Shown here: one piece after another, positions 7,203 through 14,698 of the stretch
Numbering within the stretch: position 1 is the stretch's first letter
Layout of the letters: every line of letters begins with the position of its first letter
Assembly (NCBI GenBank): GCA_030431335.1
Contig: JAUIJH010000013.1
Coordinates: 1 to 57,051 of the forward strand
DNA length: 57,051 bases
Direction: 5' to 3'
From: Alphaproteobacteria bacterium
GTDB taxonomy: Bacteria; Pseudomonadota; Alphaproteobacteria; Rhizobiales; Amorphaceae
Program-made: the position numbers and the translations under genes
Notes under the pieces: generated by a model
Database searches by the model: none
Told to the model about the DNA's origin: nothing
The model's input: only the letters and a program-made list of their open reading frames with translations

Positions 7203-8864
7203 ATGGCTGGGCGTGAGCGGCTGGCCGGCTCCGGCGCCGGCCACCTGCGCGAGCTGACCGGCCCGCTGAAGAGCCGCACCTTCCGCGAGCTGTGGGCTGG
7301 CAACCTCGCCGCCACGTTCGGCACCATGGTGCAGACGGTGGGCGCGTCCTGGATGATGCTCACCCTCACCCAGTCGCCCCAGATGGTGGCGCTGGTGCAG
7401 TCGTGCGTGACGCTGCCTTTGGTGGCGCTGTCGCTGATCGGCGGCGCGATGGCCGACACCTTCGACCGGCGCCGCATCATGCTGGGCGCGCAGCTTTTCA
7501 TGATCGCGGCGTCCTCGGGGCTGACGGTGCTCGCCTTCTTCGGCGCGCTGACGCCCACGCTGATCCTGCTGTTCACGCTGCTGATCGGCTGCGGCGGCGC
7601 CATCCACGTGCCGACCTGGCAGTCCTCGCTGCGCGATATCGTGGAGCGCAAGGCGCTGCCCTCGGCGGTGGCGCTGCACTCCATGGCCTTCAACCTGATG
7701 CGCACCATCGGCCCAGCCGCGGGCGGCGTGATCCTGACGGTGGCGGGCGCGCCGGTGCTCTTCCTCATCAACGCGCTGAGCTACCTGCCGCTGGTGGGGG
7801 GCCTTCTCCACTGGCGCGGCCACCAGACGCCGCCCACCAGCGGGCGTGAGCCGCTGACGTCCGCGCTCGCCTCGGGGCTGCGCTATTCGTCGATGTCGCC
7901 GGGGCTGTTGCGCGTGTTCCTGCGCGGCACGGTGTTCTGCTTCTGCGGGGTGCCGGTGCAGGCGCTGCTGCCGGTGGTGGCGGGCGATCTGCTCGAGGGC
8001 GGGCCGGAGCTCTACGGCATCCTCCTGGGCAGCTTCGGCGTCGGCGCGCTGGTGGCCGCGTTCCTGCTGCCGCTGTCGCGCAAGCTCCTCAGCAACGAGG
8101 GCATCGTGCGGGTCGCCTTCGTGGCGCTGGGCCTTTCCTCGATACTCCTCGTGTGGGGCGGTTTCGTGTGGACGGCGGTGATCGCGATGGCGGTGGCCGG
8201 CTGCTGCTGGGTGACCTCCAACGCGCTCTACAACACCATCCTCCAGCTCTCCACGCCGCGCTGGGTGGTGGGGCGCTCGCTATCGATCCTCTATACGGGC
8301 CTCTTCGGCGGCATGACGCTGGGCAGCTGGGTGTGGGGCATGCTGGCCGAGGCGCAAGGCACCCAGCTCGCCATCACCGTCGCGGGCGCGCTGCTGATCG
8401 CGGGCGCCGGGCTCGGCTTCTTCCTGCCGGTGCCGGAGATCCCGCAGGACGATCTGGAGCCCCTCAACCGCTTCCGCGAGCCGGAGCGAGCGCTTTCCAT
8501 CTCGCAGCGCAAGGGGCCGATCACCGTGACCATCACCTACCGAATCGCGCCCGAGGACGTGAAGGCGTTCCTGGTGGCGATGCGGCTGCGCCGACGGGTC
8601 CGGCGGCGCGACGGCGCGCTGGGCTGGACGCTGATGCGCGACGTGCAGAAGCCGGACCTGTGGTGCGAGTTCTATACGGTGCGCAACTGGGCCGACTACA
8701 TCCGCCACAACGAGCGGCGCACCCAGGCGGACGCGTCCAACATCGACGCCATCCGCGCCCTGCACCAGGGGCCCGACGCACCCGAAGTGCACCGCATGGT
8801 GGCCTGGGATTCCAGCGATCCCGACGACCGGCCGCCGATGGTGATGCCGCCGGGCGTATCGTAG
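7203..8864 (+). CDS. MFS transporter (EntS-like) with C-terminal ABM-like domain
   Basis: A 553-residue integral membrane protein. Residues about 15-415 form a major facilitator domain of the MFS_3/EntS type with roughly 11-12 hydrophobic segments and the signature ADTFDRRRIM in the 2-3 loop. Residues about 440-553 are soluble and resemble an antibiotic-biosynthesis-monooxygenase (ABM) ferredoxin-like fold (TYRIAPEDVKAF, then WCEFYTVRNWADY). This two-part layout is known for the family and is not a new fusion. It probably exports a small organic molecule with the proton gradient. The start ATG at 7203 lies five bases after the amidohydrolase stop with little ribosome site, suggesting translational coupling. 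Substrate unknown. Confidence 0.88.
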   Translation: MAGRERLAGSGAGHLRELTGPLKSRTFRELWAGNLAATFGTMVQTVGASWMMLTLTQSPQMVALVQSCVTLPLVALSLIGGAMADTFDRRRIMLGAQLFMIAASSGLTVLAFFGALTPTLILLFTLLIGCGGAIHVPTWQSSLRDIVERKALPSAVALHSMAFNLMRTIGPAAGGVILTVAGAPVLFLINALSYLPLVGGLLHWRGHQTPPTSGREPLTSALASGLRYSSMSPGLLRVFLRGTVFCFCGVPVQALLPVVAGDLLEGGPELYGILLGSFGVGALVAAFLLPLSRKLLSNEGIVRVAFVALGLSSILLVWGGFVWTAVIAMAVAGCCWVTSNALYNTILQLSTPRWVVGRSLSILYTGLFGGMTLGSWVWGMLAEAQGTQLAITVAGALLIAGAGLGFFLPVPEIPQDDLEPLNRFREPERALSISQRKGPITVTITYRIAPEDVKAFLVAMRLRRRVRRRDGALGWTLMRDVQKPDLWCEFYTVRNWADYIRHNERRTQADASNIDAIRALHQGPDAPEVHRMVAWDSSDPDDRPPMVMPPGVS

Positions 8865-8882
8865 CCGCCGCTTCGCCGGGCG

Positions 8883-8939
8883 GCGCCGGCCGGATGGCAG
8901 CGCCGGCCGGAACCCGCCGCGGCGGATTCGGGCCGGCGC
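8883..8939. terminator. GC-rich structured region between convergent genes
   Basis: The gap between convergent genes holds a 12-base direct repeat (8883-8894 and 8900-8911), the self-complementary CCGCCGCGGCGG (8914-8925) and a 9-bp inverted repeat (8900-8908 with 8931-8939). Strong secondary structure is expected in transcripts from either side. There is no T-run, so termination, if any, would be Rho-dependent or simply structural. Confidence 0.35.
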
Positions 8940-8948
8940 GTCGCGCCG

Positions 8949-10001
8949 TCAGTTGCGCGAGATGCCGACCGACTTGTTGAAGCGGATCGAGGAGGCGAGG
9001 GCGACGCCGATCAGCACCGCGCCGACGAAGCCGGTAATGATCTCCGGCACGTACATGAACACCTGCAGGTACATTGCCACGGACAGCGCCAGGATCGACC
9101 AGAACGCGCCGTGCTCCAGGTAGCGGAAGCTGGCGAGGGTGCCGCGCTCCACGATCATCAGCGTCATCGAGCGCACGTACATGGCGCCGATGCCGAGGCC
9201 GATGGCGATGAGGAAGAGGTTCTGCGTCAGCGCGAAGGCGCCGATCACGCCGTCGAAGGAGAAGCTGGCGTCGAGCATCTCGAGGTAGAGGAACGCGCCG
9301 ACGCCGCCTTGGGCCATCGAGTTGCGGCCTTGCGCGTTGGACCAGCGGTCGAGGCCGCGGCTCAACAGGTCGACCGCGACATAGGTGCCGAGGCCGGCGA
9401 GGCTGGCATAGATGAACGACCAGCGCCCGTCCGTGCCCATGATGAGGCCCATGATGGTGACGGCCGCGAGGGTGAGGGCGGCCGGCGCCCAGCTATGGCG
9501 CGACAGGCGCCGCATGCGCCGCTCCAGGGGCTCGATCCAGTCGATCTCCTTCTCCCGGTCGAGGAAGAAGCCGAGCGCGACCATCAGCAGGAAGGTGCCG
9601 CCGAAGGCCACCACCGGCTCGTGCGCGTCGTGCATGATCTGCGCGTAGGTGTGCGGTTCGGCGGCGGCCAGCATGATCGCCTTGATCGGCCCGATCCCGG
9701 CGGCGATGGACACGATCGCCAGCGGGAAGATGATGCGCATGCCGAACACGGCGATGAGGATGCCCCAGGTGAGGAAGCGCCGCTGCCACGCGGGGCTCAT
9801 CGTCTTCAGCTTGTTGGCGTTGACGATGGCGTTGTCGAAGGAGAGCGAAATCTCCAGCACCGCCAGCACGGTGCCGACGAACAGGAACGACAGCGCCGTT
9901 TCCAGGTTGCCGCCGTAGAACCAGCCGAGTGCGAAGGAACCGATGAGGCCCGCCGCCGTGACGGCGAAGGCCCAACGAAAATATTGCAGGCTGTGTCTCA
10001 C
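8949..10001 (-). CDS. DUF475 / TerC-superfamily integral membrane protein
   Basis: A 350-residue polytopic membrane protein with about eight to nine hydrophobic segments. Two internally related acidic motifs are visible: LEISLSFDNAIVNA near residues 49-62 and LEMLDASFSFDGVIGAFALT near residues 233-252. Paired motifs of this kind are characteristic of DUF475 and of the TerC/YkoY superfamily, whose members are linked to metal (manganese or tellurite) homeostasis. The function of DUF475 itself is not settled. The ATG at 10001 is a clear start, with a 234-base divergent gap to the cupin gene. It appears to be a single-gene unit. Confidence 0.9.
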   Translation of the reverse strand: MRHSLQYFRWAFAVTAAGLIGSFALGWFYGGNLETALSFLFVGTVLAVLEISLSFDNAIVNANKLKTMSPAWQRRFLTWGILIAVFGMRIIFPLAIVSIAAGIGPIKAIMLAAAEPHTYAQIMHDAHEPVVAFGGTFLLMVALGFFLDREKEIDWIEPLERRMRRLSRHSWAPAALTLAAVTIMGLIMGTDGRWSFIYASLAGLGTYVAVDLLSRGLDRWSNAQGRNSMAQGGVGAFLYLEMLDASFSFDGVIGAFALTQNLFLIAIGLGIGAMYVRSMTLMIVERGTLASFRYLEHGAFWSILALSVAMYLQVFMYVPEIITGFVGAVLIGVALASSIRFNKSVGISRN

Positions 10002-10235
10002 AGTGAGGGTCGCTCCGCTTGAGACAGGTGCACCCGCGCGCGCGATCGGATACCGACCGTCCCCATCAAGGCCGTCCTTGTCAAATAAGTGCCGGCGGCC
10101 CCAGCGGAACCCTCAACGTCGTTCATTTTTCACCTCATGAAATTGCCGGCCATGTGGATGGTCGCGGTATCGGCTGGCCACCATTGTCGGCGGCGCGGCC
10201 GGGGTACTGACGGTCATAGATTTCGGAGACCTTCG

Positions 10236-11165
10236 ATGAGCGATCTTTCACACCGCCTGGCGTCGAAATCCGTCTTCACGGAACAGGAGCCGCAGATGCG
10301 GGGCTCTGATGGTCTGTCGAAGACGTGGATCACGCGGGGGGGCAACTTTGCGGTCTGCTACTGCGAGGTCGAGGCGGGTGCTGTCCTGGAGCGGGAGGAC
10401 AACCCCGAGGAATATATGGTCATTATTCCGCCGGGAGGAGCCCCCGCGTTGATCAGCGCGGGTGGGCACACCGTGGAGGCGGGTGCCGACTCGCTCACCA
10501 TCGTCCCGCCGGGCCCCAGCCGGATCGAGGCGCGCGGCAAGGGCGTGATCGCGCAGATCTTTTCCAAGGCGAGCCAGGACATCATGGATCTGGCCGTGAA
10601 CGCGGCCAATTACGCCGACGGCGGACCGGAGCTGGCGCCGCCCGACCTGTGGCCCGAGCCGCACGGCGGCTACAAGCTGCGCCACTATCCGCTGGCTCAG
10701 TACTTCGACCCCAAGGGGGAGCGCATCCAGCCGCGCTGCTTCCGCTCCACCAACATGATGGTGAACCTGTTCGGCCACTATTTCACCCGGCGCGACACCA
10801 CCAAGCTCTCCCCCCACTGGCACGACGATTTCGAGCAGGCTTCGCTCACGCTCAACGGCACGTGGGTCCACCACATGCGCTACAACTGGGGCGCCGACCT
10901 CAAGGACTGGGTGCCCGACGACCATGCCGAGATGGCGACGCCCTCGGTGATCATCATCCCGGCGCGGGCGATCCACACCAGCCAGGACGTCGGCGCGGAC
11001 GGGCCGGAAAGCTCGCTCTACGATATTTTCTGTCCGCCTCGACTGGACTTTGCCTCCAAGCCCGGCTTCGTGATCAACGAAGACGAGTACCCGCTGCCGG
11101 CGACGGACGGGCAGCAGCAGATCAAGACGGGTGGTACGCTGCTGTCCTGGCAGAAGCCGGGCTGA
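10236..11165 (+). CDS. Cupin-domain protein
   Basis: A 309-residue cytoplasmic protein without a signal peptide. A cupin motif is visible in the C-terminal half: SPHWHDDFEQ gives HxHx3E, and PARAIHTS gives the second-motif His. The N-terminal half (residues about 35-115, with EEYMVIIPPGG and IVPPGPSRIEA) looks like a second, metal-free cupin fold, so this may be a bicupin. The start ATG at 10236 follows CGGAGA; an open frame to 10089 has no ribosome site. It is the first gene of a unit with tctB and tctA, 136 bases upstream of tctB. A role in metabolism of the imported carboxylate, or in sensing it, is possible. I do not recognise a specific enzyme. Confidence 0.8.
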   Translation: MSDLSHRLASKSVFTEQEPQMRGSDGLSKTWITRGGNFAVCYCEVEAGAVLEREDNPEEYMVIIPPGGAPALISAGGHTVEAGADSLTIVPPGPSRIEARGKGVIAQIFSKASQDIMDLAVNAANYADGGPELAPPDLWPEPHGGYKLRHYPLAQYFDPKGERIQPRCFRSTNMMVNLFGHYFTRRDTTKLSPHWHDDFEQASLTLNGTWVHHMRYNWGADLKDWVPDDHAEMATPSVIIIPARAIHTSQDVGADGPESSLYDIFCPPRLDFASKPGFVINEDEYPLPATDGQQQIKTGGTLLSWQKPG

Positions 11166-11301
11166 ACGGGCGGGCACGCGCCACGGCGGGGCGGCCGAGC
11201 GCCATGGCGCGAACGGCCCGCCGCCGTGCCGGCCGACGGACGAGCGAACGTGCGCGGCGTCGGCTCCATCGATCGCAGCGCATAGGGGGGAACGTCCGGG
11301 C

Positions 11302-11754
11302 ATGGCCATCAATCTAAAGGATCTCGCTGCGGGTTTCATCTTCGTGGCCATCGGCGCCTTTTTCGCCGGTGACGCGCTGCTGACGCTGCGCCTGGGGTCC
11401 ACGCTCAACATGGGGCCGGGATATTTCCCGGTGCTCCTGGGCGCGCTTCTCATCGCATTCGGCGTCGCCATCGCGCTCTCCGGGCTGGGCCGCAAGGGCG
11501 AGCCTTTCGGGCCGGTCTCGCTGCGCGGGTTCGGGCTCGTCATGGCGGCAATCGTGTTCTTCGGTCTCACGGTGCGCGGGCTCGGCTTCGTCCCCGCGCT
11601 GTTTGGAACGGTGTTGATGTCCTCTCTCGCCTCGCGACAGGTGTCGCTCAAACTGGCCATTCTCGTTTCGGTGGGGCTGACGACTTTCGCCACGCTGGTG
11701 TTCGTCGGCGCGCTGGGATTGCCGTATCCGCTGCTGGGCCACTGGCTCTCCTGA
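11302..11754 (+). CDS. tctB: Tripartite tricarboxylate transporter small membrane subunit TctB
   Basis: A 150-residue membrane protein with four hydrophobic segments and the family's typical N-terminus (DLAAGFIFVAIGAFF, then GPGYFPVLLGALL). It is the small membrane subunit of a TTT transporter and forms the membrane complex with TctA, which is encoded nine bases downstream. TTT systems import tri- or dicarboxylates and aromatic acids with a periplasmic TctC binding protein. No tctC gene is adjacent here. The start ATG at 11302 is chosen by the family's N-terminus; GGGGGGAACG lies just upstream. Confidence 0.9.
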   Translation: MAINLKDLAAGFIFVAIGAFFAGDALLTLRLGSTLNMGPGYFPVLLGALLIAFGVAIALSGLGRKGEPFGPVSLRGFGLVMAAIVFFGLTVRGLGFVPALFGTVLMSSLASRQVSLKLAILVSVGLTTFATLVFVGALGLPYPLLGHWLS

Positions 11755-11763
11755 GGCGGAACG

Positions 11764-13269
11764 ATGGATCTCCTTCAAAATCTCGCGCTCGGGTTCGACA
11801 CGGCGCTCAGCCCGATCAACCTGATGTACTGCTTCTTCGGCGCGCTGCTCGGCACGTTCATCGGCGTTTTGCCGGGGCTGGGGCCCACGGCGACGGTGGC
11901 GATGCTCCTGCCCGTCACCTACTATCTGTCGCCCACATCCTCGCTCATCATGCTGGCCGGCATCTATTACGGCTCGCAATATGGCGGCTCCACAACCGCC
12001 ATCCTGGTCAATCTGCCGGGTGAAGTGTCCTCTTCGGTGACGGCCATCGATGGTTATCAGATGGCGCGCAAGGGGGAGGCCGGCAAGGCGCTATCTATCG
12101 CCGCCATCGGATCTTTTTGCGCCGGCACCTTCGCGACGCTGTTGATCGCGGTGGTCGCCATCCCCCTCGCCAGCGTCGCGCTGATGTTCGGATCGGCAGA
12201 ATATTTCGCGCTGATCCTGCTCGGGCTGGTCACCTCCTCGGCGCTGGCGCACGGCTCGGTGCTGAAGGCGCTGGCCATGATCATCACCGGAATGCTGTTC
12301 GGCATGATCGGCACGGACGTCGACACCGGCGCCTACCGCTTCACGCTGGGGATCGTGGAATTGACGGACGGGCTGTCGGTGGTGGCGGGGGCGCTGGGCA
12401 TCGTCGGCATCGTGGAGGTGCTGAAGAACCTGGAGGGCACGTCGGACAGCCCCCTCGCCACCATGCCGATCAAGGGGCTCATGCCCACGCGCAAGGATCT
12501 GCGGGCGGCGGCCTGGCCCATCGCGCGCGGCTCGGTGGTGGGCTCGCTCCTGGGCACCTTGCCCGGCGGCGGCTCGATCCTGTCGGCCTTCTCGTCCTAC
12601 ATGATCGAAAAGCGCATCTCCAAGCATCCCGAGCGCTTCGGCCACGGGGCCATCGAGGGCGTGGCGGGCCCCGAATCGGCCAACAACGCCGGCGCGCAGA
12701 CCTCCTTCATCCCGCTCCTGACGCTCGGCATCCCCTCCCATCCGCTGATGGCGCTGATGATGGGCGCGCTCCTGATCCAGGGCATCACGCCCGGCCCCAA
12801 CGTGGTTACCCAGCAGCCGGAGCTGTTCTGGGGCATCATCGCCTCGATGTGGGTGGGCAACGCGATGCTGATCATCCTCAACCTGCCACTGGTGGGGATG
12901 TGGGTGGCGATGCTGCGCATTCCCTACAAGATCATGCTGCCGGCCATCGTCACCTTCTCGGTGATCGGCGTCTTCACGGTGAAGAATTCCGGCTTCGACG
13001 TGGAGATCCTGGCCCTCTTCGGGCTGATCGGCTACGTGCTGCACAAGGTGGGCTGCGAGCCGGCGCCGTTCCTGATGGGGTTCGTGCTGGGCAGCTTGCT
13101 CGAGGAGCATCTGCGCCGGGCGATGATCTTCTCGCGCGGCGACCCGCTGGTCTTCTTCGAGCAGCCGATCAGCGCGGCGCTGCTGGCGATCACTTGCGTC
13201 GTGCTCGCCCTCGTGGCGCTGCCGGCCATCGCGCGCAAGCGCGAGGAGATCTTCGTCGAGGAGGAGTAG
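11764..13269 (+). CDS. tctA: Tripartite tricarboxylate transporter large membrane subunit TctA
   Basis: A 501-residue inner-membrane protein of the TctA family with about 11-12 hydrophobic segments. Family signatures are visible: FIGVLPGLGPTATVAMLLP near residue 38, GIYYGSQYGGSTTAIL near residue 66 and TLPGGGSILSAFSSY near residue 265, with the duplicated Gly/Pro-rich motif expected for the two halves. Length is normal. It is the transport channel driven by the ion gradient and works with TctB. The gene ends two bases before the stop of a convergent small membrane-protein gene, so there is no room for a separate terminator. Confidence 0.95.
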   Translation: MDLLQNLALGFDTALSPINLMYCFFGALLGTFIGVLPGLGPTATVAMLLPVTYYLSPTSSLIMLAGIYYGSQYGGSTTAILVNLPGEVSSSVTAIDGYQMARKGEAGKALSIAAIGSFCAGTFATLLIAVVAIPLASVALMFGSAEYFALILLGLVTSSALAHGSVLKALAMIITGMLFGMIGTDVDTGAYRFTLGIVELTDGLSVVAGALGIVGIVEVLKNLEGTSDSPLATMPIKGLMPTRKDLRAAAWPIARGSVVGSLLGTLPGGGSILSAFSSYMIEKRISKHPERFGHGAIEGVAGPESANNAGAQTSFIPLLTLGIPSHPLMALMMGALLIQGITPGPNVVTQQPELFWGIIASMWVGNAMLIILNLPLVGMWVAMLRIPYKIMLPAIVTFSVIGVFTVKNSGFDVEILALFGLIGYVLHKVGCEPAPFLMGFVLGSLLEEHLRRAMIFSRGDPLVFFEQPISAALLAITCVVLALVALPAIARKREEIFVEEE

Positions 13270-13271
13270 GC

Positions 13272-13535
13272 TCAGCCGGCCGGCGGCAGCGTCAACAGCT
13301 CCCGCTCGGCCCGCACCGCATCGCGCAGGCAGCGCATGACGAGCCAGTAGAGCGTGGGCAGCCCGCTCACCGCGAGCACGGCGAAGCCCAGCGCCGACGA
13401 ATGGGCGAAGGAGCCGGCGATCCAGGCGAGCGTGCCCTCGATCGTCAGCACCATCAAGGCGATGAACCCGACGAACATCAAGGCGTTGAACCAGACCGTG
13501 ACGGGGGCGGGAAGGCGAGGCGGGTTGGCGACCAT
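13272..13535 (-). CDS. Small two-helix membrane protein, function unknown
   Basis: An 87-residue protein with two predicted transmembrane helices: VTVWFNALMFVGFIALMVL near residues 12-30, and ALGFAVLAVSGLPTLYWLV near residues 46-64. A basic, cytoplasmic-looking tail follows. I chose the ATG at 13535, which gives a compact membrane protein; the frame is open to 13739, but the extra sequence is Arg/Pro-rich and unlike a real N-terminus. It is convergent with tctA and divergent from the exoD-like gene. I do not recognise a family. Confidence 0.6.
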   Translation of the reverse strand: MVANPPRLPAPVTVWFNALMFVGFIALMVLTIEGTLAWIAGSFAHSSALGFAVLAVSGLPTLYWLVMRCLRDAVRAERELLTLPPAG

Positions 13536-13729
13536 GGCTGGCGACCGCTGTGCAGGGGACGCTCCGTCCGCGGCACAGGCGCGCGACGGAGCGTACGATG
13601 TTGCGCTGCCGCCCGCCTTTGACAAGGGGATCGCGACGGACAATTTTTCGCCCACGCCGCGTCCCGCGAGGGCGATGCAAAACGGCGGCCGTACCCTACG
13701 TGTGGGGGCAGTGAAGTGGGGCGCGCGCG

Positions 13730-14380
13730 ATGCAGGCACAGGTGGAAGACGCTCCGGGAGGCCGTGACAGGGAGCCGCTGCCCCCCACGCGCACCACGAC
13801 GCTGCTTGCCGAGCTGGTCGAAACCGTGGAGGGGGACAAGACCTCCCTCGGCTGGCTCCTGGCCCAGCTCAAGCTGCGCGCGTTCGGCTACGCGCTGCTG
13901 GTCTTCTCGCTGCCGAGCTGCCTGCCGATGCCGCCGGGCATTCCCACCGTGTGCGGGCTGGTGCTCGCGCTGGTGGGCGTGCAGATGATCATCGGCACGC
14001 GCCGGCTGTGGCTGCCCTCCGTGCTGGCGCGGCGGGAGATCGGCAAGGAGCGGCTGCGGGCCATGGTGGCGCGCGCGACCCCGTGGATCGGGCGCCTGGA
14101 GCGGCTCGCTCGCCCGCGCCTCGCTGTTTTCACGGGCGCCATCGGCCACCGCCTGGTGGGGAGCGTCGTCGTGATCCTCGCCATCGTCATGGCCCTGCCG
14201 ATCCCCTTCTTCGGCAACATGCCCCCCGCCATCGCGATCCTGATCATCGCCATCGGCCTCACCGAGGGGGACGGCCTGATCGTCGCCGTCGGGCTGGCGG
14301 TCTCGGTGGTGGCGCTGGCGCTGAGCGGCACCGTCGCGGTGGAGGGCGTCCACTGGTTCATCGGCGCGGTGGGGGCGTGA
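13730..14380 (+). CDS. Exopolysaccharide synthesis ExoD family membrane protein
   Basis: A 216-residue integral membrane protein of the ExoD family. The N-terminal soluble part has the family's LAELVETVEGDKTSLGWLLA (residues 26-45), followed by a hydrophobic hairpin with the Pro-rich SLPSCLPMPPGIPTV and further helices in the C-terminal half. ExoD was described in Sinorhizobium as affecting exopolysaccharide and alkali tolerance; its biochemical role is unknown. The ATG at 13730 is the best start. A clear intrinsic terminator lies 71 bases after the stop, so this is a single-gene unit. Confidence 0.9.
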   Translation: MQAQVEDAPGGRDREPLPPTRTTTLLAELVETVEGDKTSLGWLLAQLKLRAFGYALLVFSLPSCLPMPPGIPTVCGLVLALVGVQMIIGTRRLWLPSVLARREIGKERLRAMVARATPWIGRLERLARPRLAVFTGAIGHRLVGSVVVILAIVMALPIPFFGNMPPAIAILIIAIGLTEGDGLIVAVGLAVSVVALALSGTVAVEGVHWFIGAVGA

Positions 14381-14426
14381 TTGACCGCCCACGGCCGTCT
14401 GATAGATTGGTCGAGCGGCAGTTTAC

Positions 14427-14444
14427 TTAATAATTTTTTATTAA
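14427..14444. promoter_or_regulatory. AT-rich palindrome TTAATAA-TTTT-TTATTAA
   Basis: A perfect 7-bp inverted repeat made only of A and T, in DNA that is otherwise very GC-rich. AT islands of this kind bind nucleoid-type regulators such as MucR/Ros or H-NS-like proteins in alphaproteobacteria. It lies 255 bases upstream of the ATG at 14699. Confidence 0.4.
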
Positions 14445-14450
14445 CGCGAG

Positions 14451-14470
14451 GCAGCAATGTGCTGCTTTTT
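14451..14470 (+). terminator. Intrinsic terminator after the exoD-like gene
   Basis: GCAGCA (14451-14456), a 3-base loop, TGCTGC (14460-14465) and then five T (14466-14470). The perfect stem followed directly by a T-run is a standard Rho-independent terminator on the plus strand, 71 bases after the ExoD stop codon. Confidence 0.75.
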
Positions 14471-14698
14471 GGGCTAAAAGGATTGCGGGATCTTCCTCGG
14501 GTGCGACATCCGTATTGAGTCGCGCGCCCTTTCCCGATCGGCGGCAGGTACCAGCAGATGCAGATCGAGTTCATGACGAGCTTTGGTCCTGGATCGACAG
14601 CACGTGGTTGCGCGTCGATGCGACCGTCGTCGCGGGTCTTTTTGCACGCCGCACCGGCAGCAATTGCTTTGCGCTCCATGTGATTTTGGAAATATCCG

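Larger units (their letters stand above)
14381..14698. promoter_or_regulatory. Intergenic region upstream of the integrin-like RTX gene
   Basis: This 318-base gap contains an AT-rich palindrome (14427-14444), the terminator for the exoD-like gene (14451-14470) and then about 230 bases of mixed composition that must carry the promoter of the large secreted-protein gene. A 74-codon open frame at 14515-14739 overlaps the real start and has no protein-like features, so I do not call it. Confidence 0.55.

Noticed and set aside
7203-8864. MFS-ABM protein as a novel gene fusion
   Set aside because: A soluble ABM-like C-terminus is a known arrangement in this MFS subfamily.
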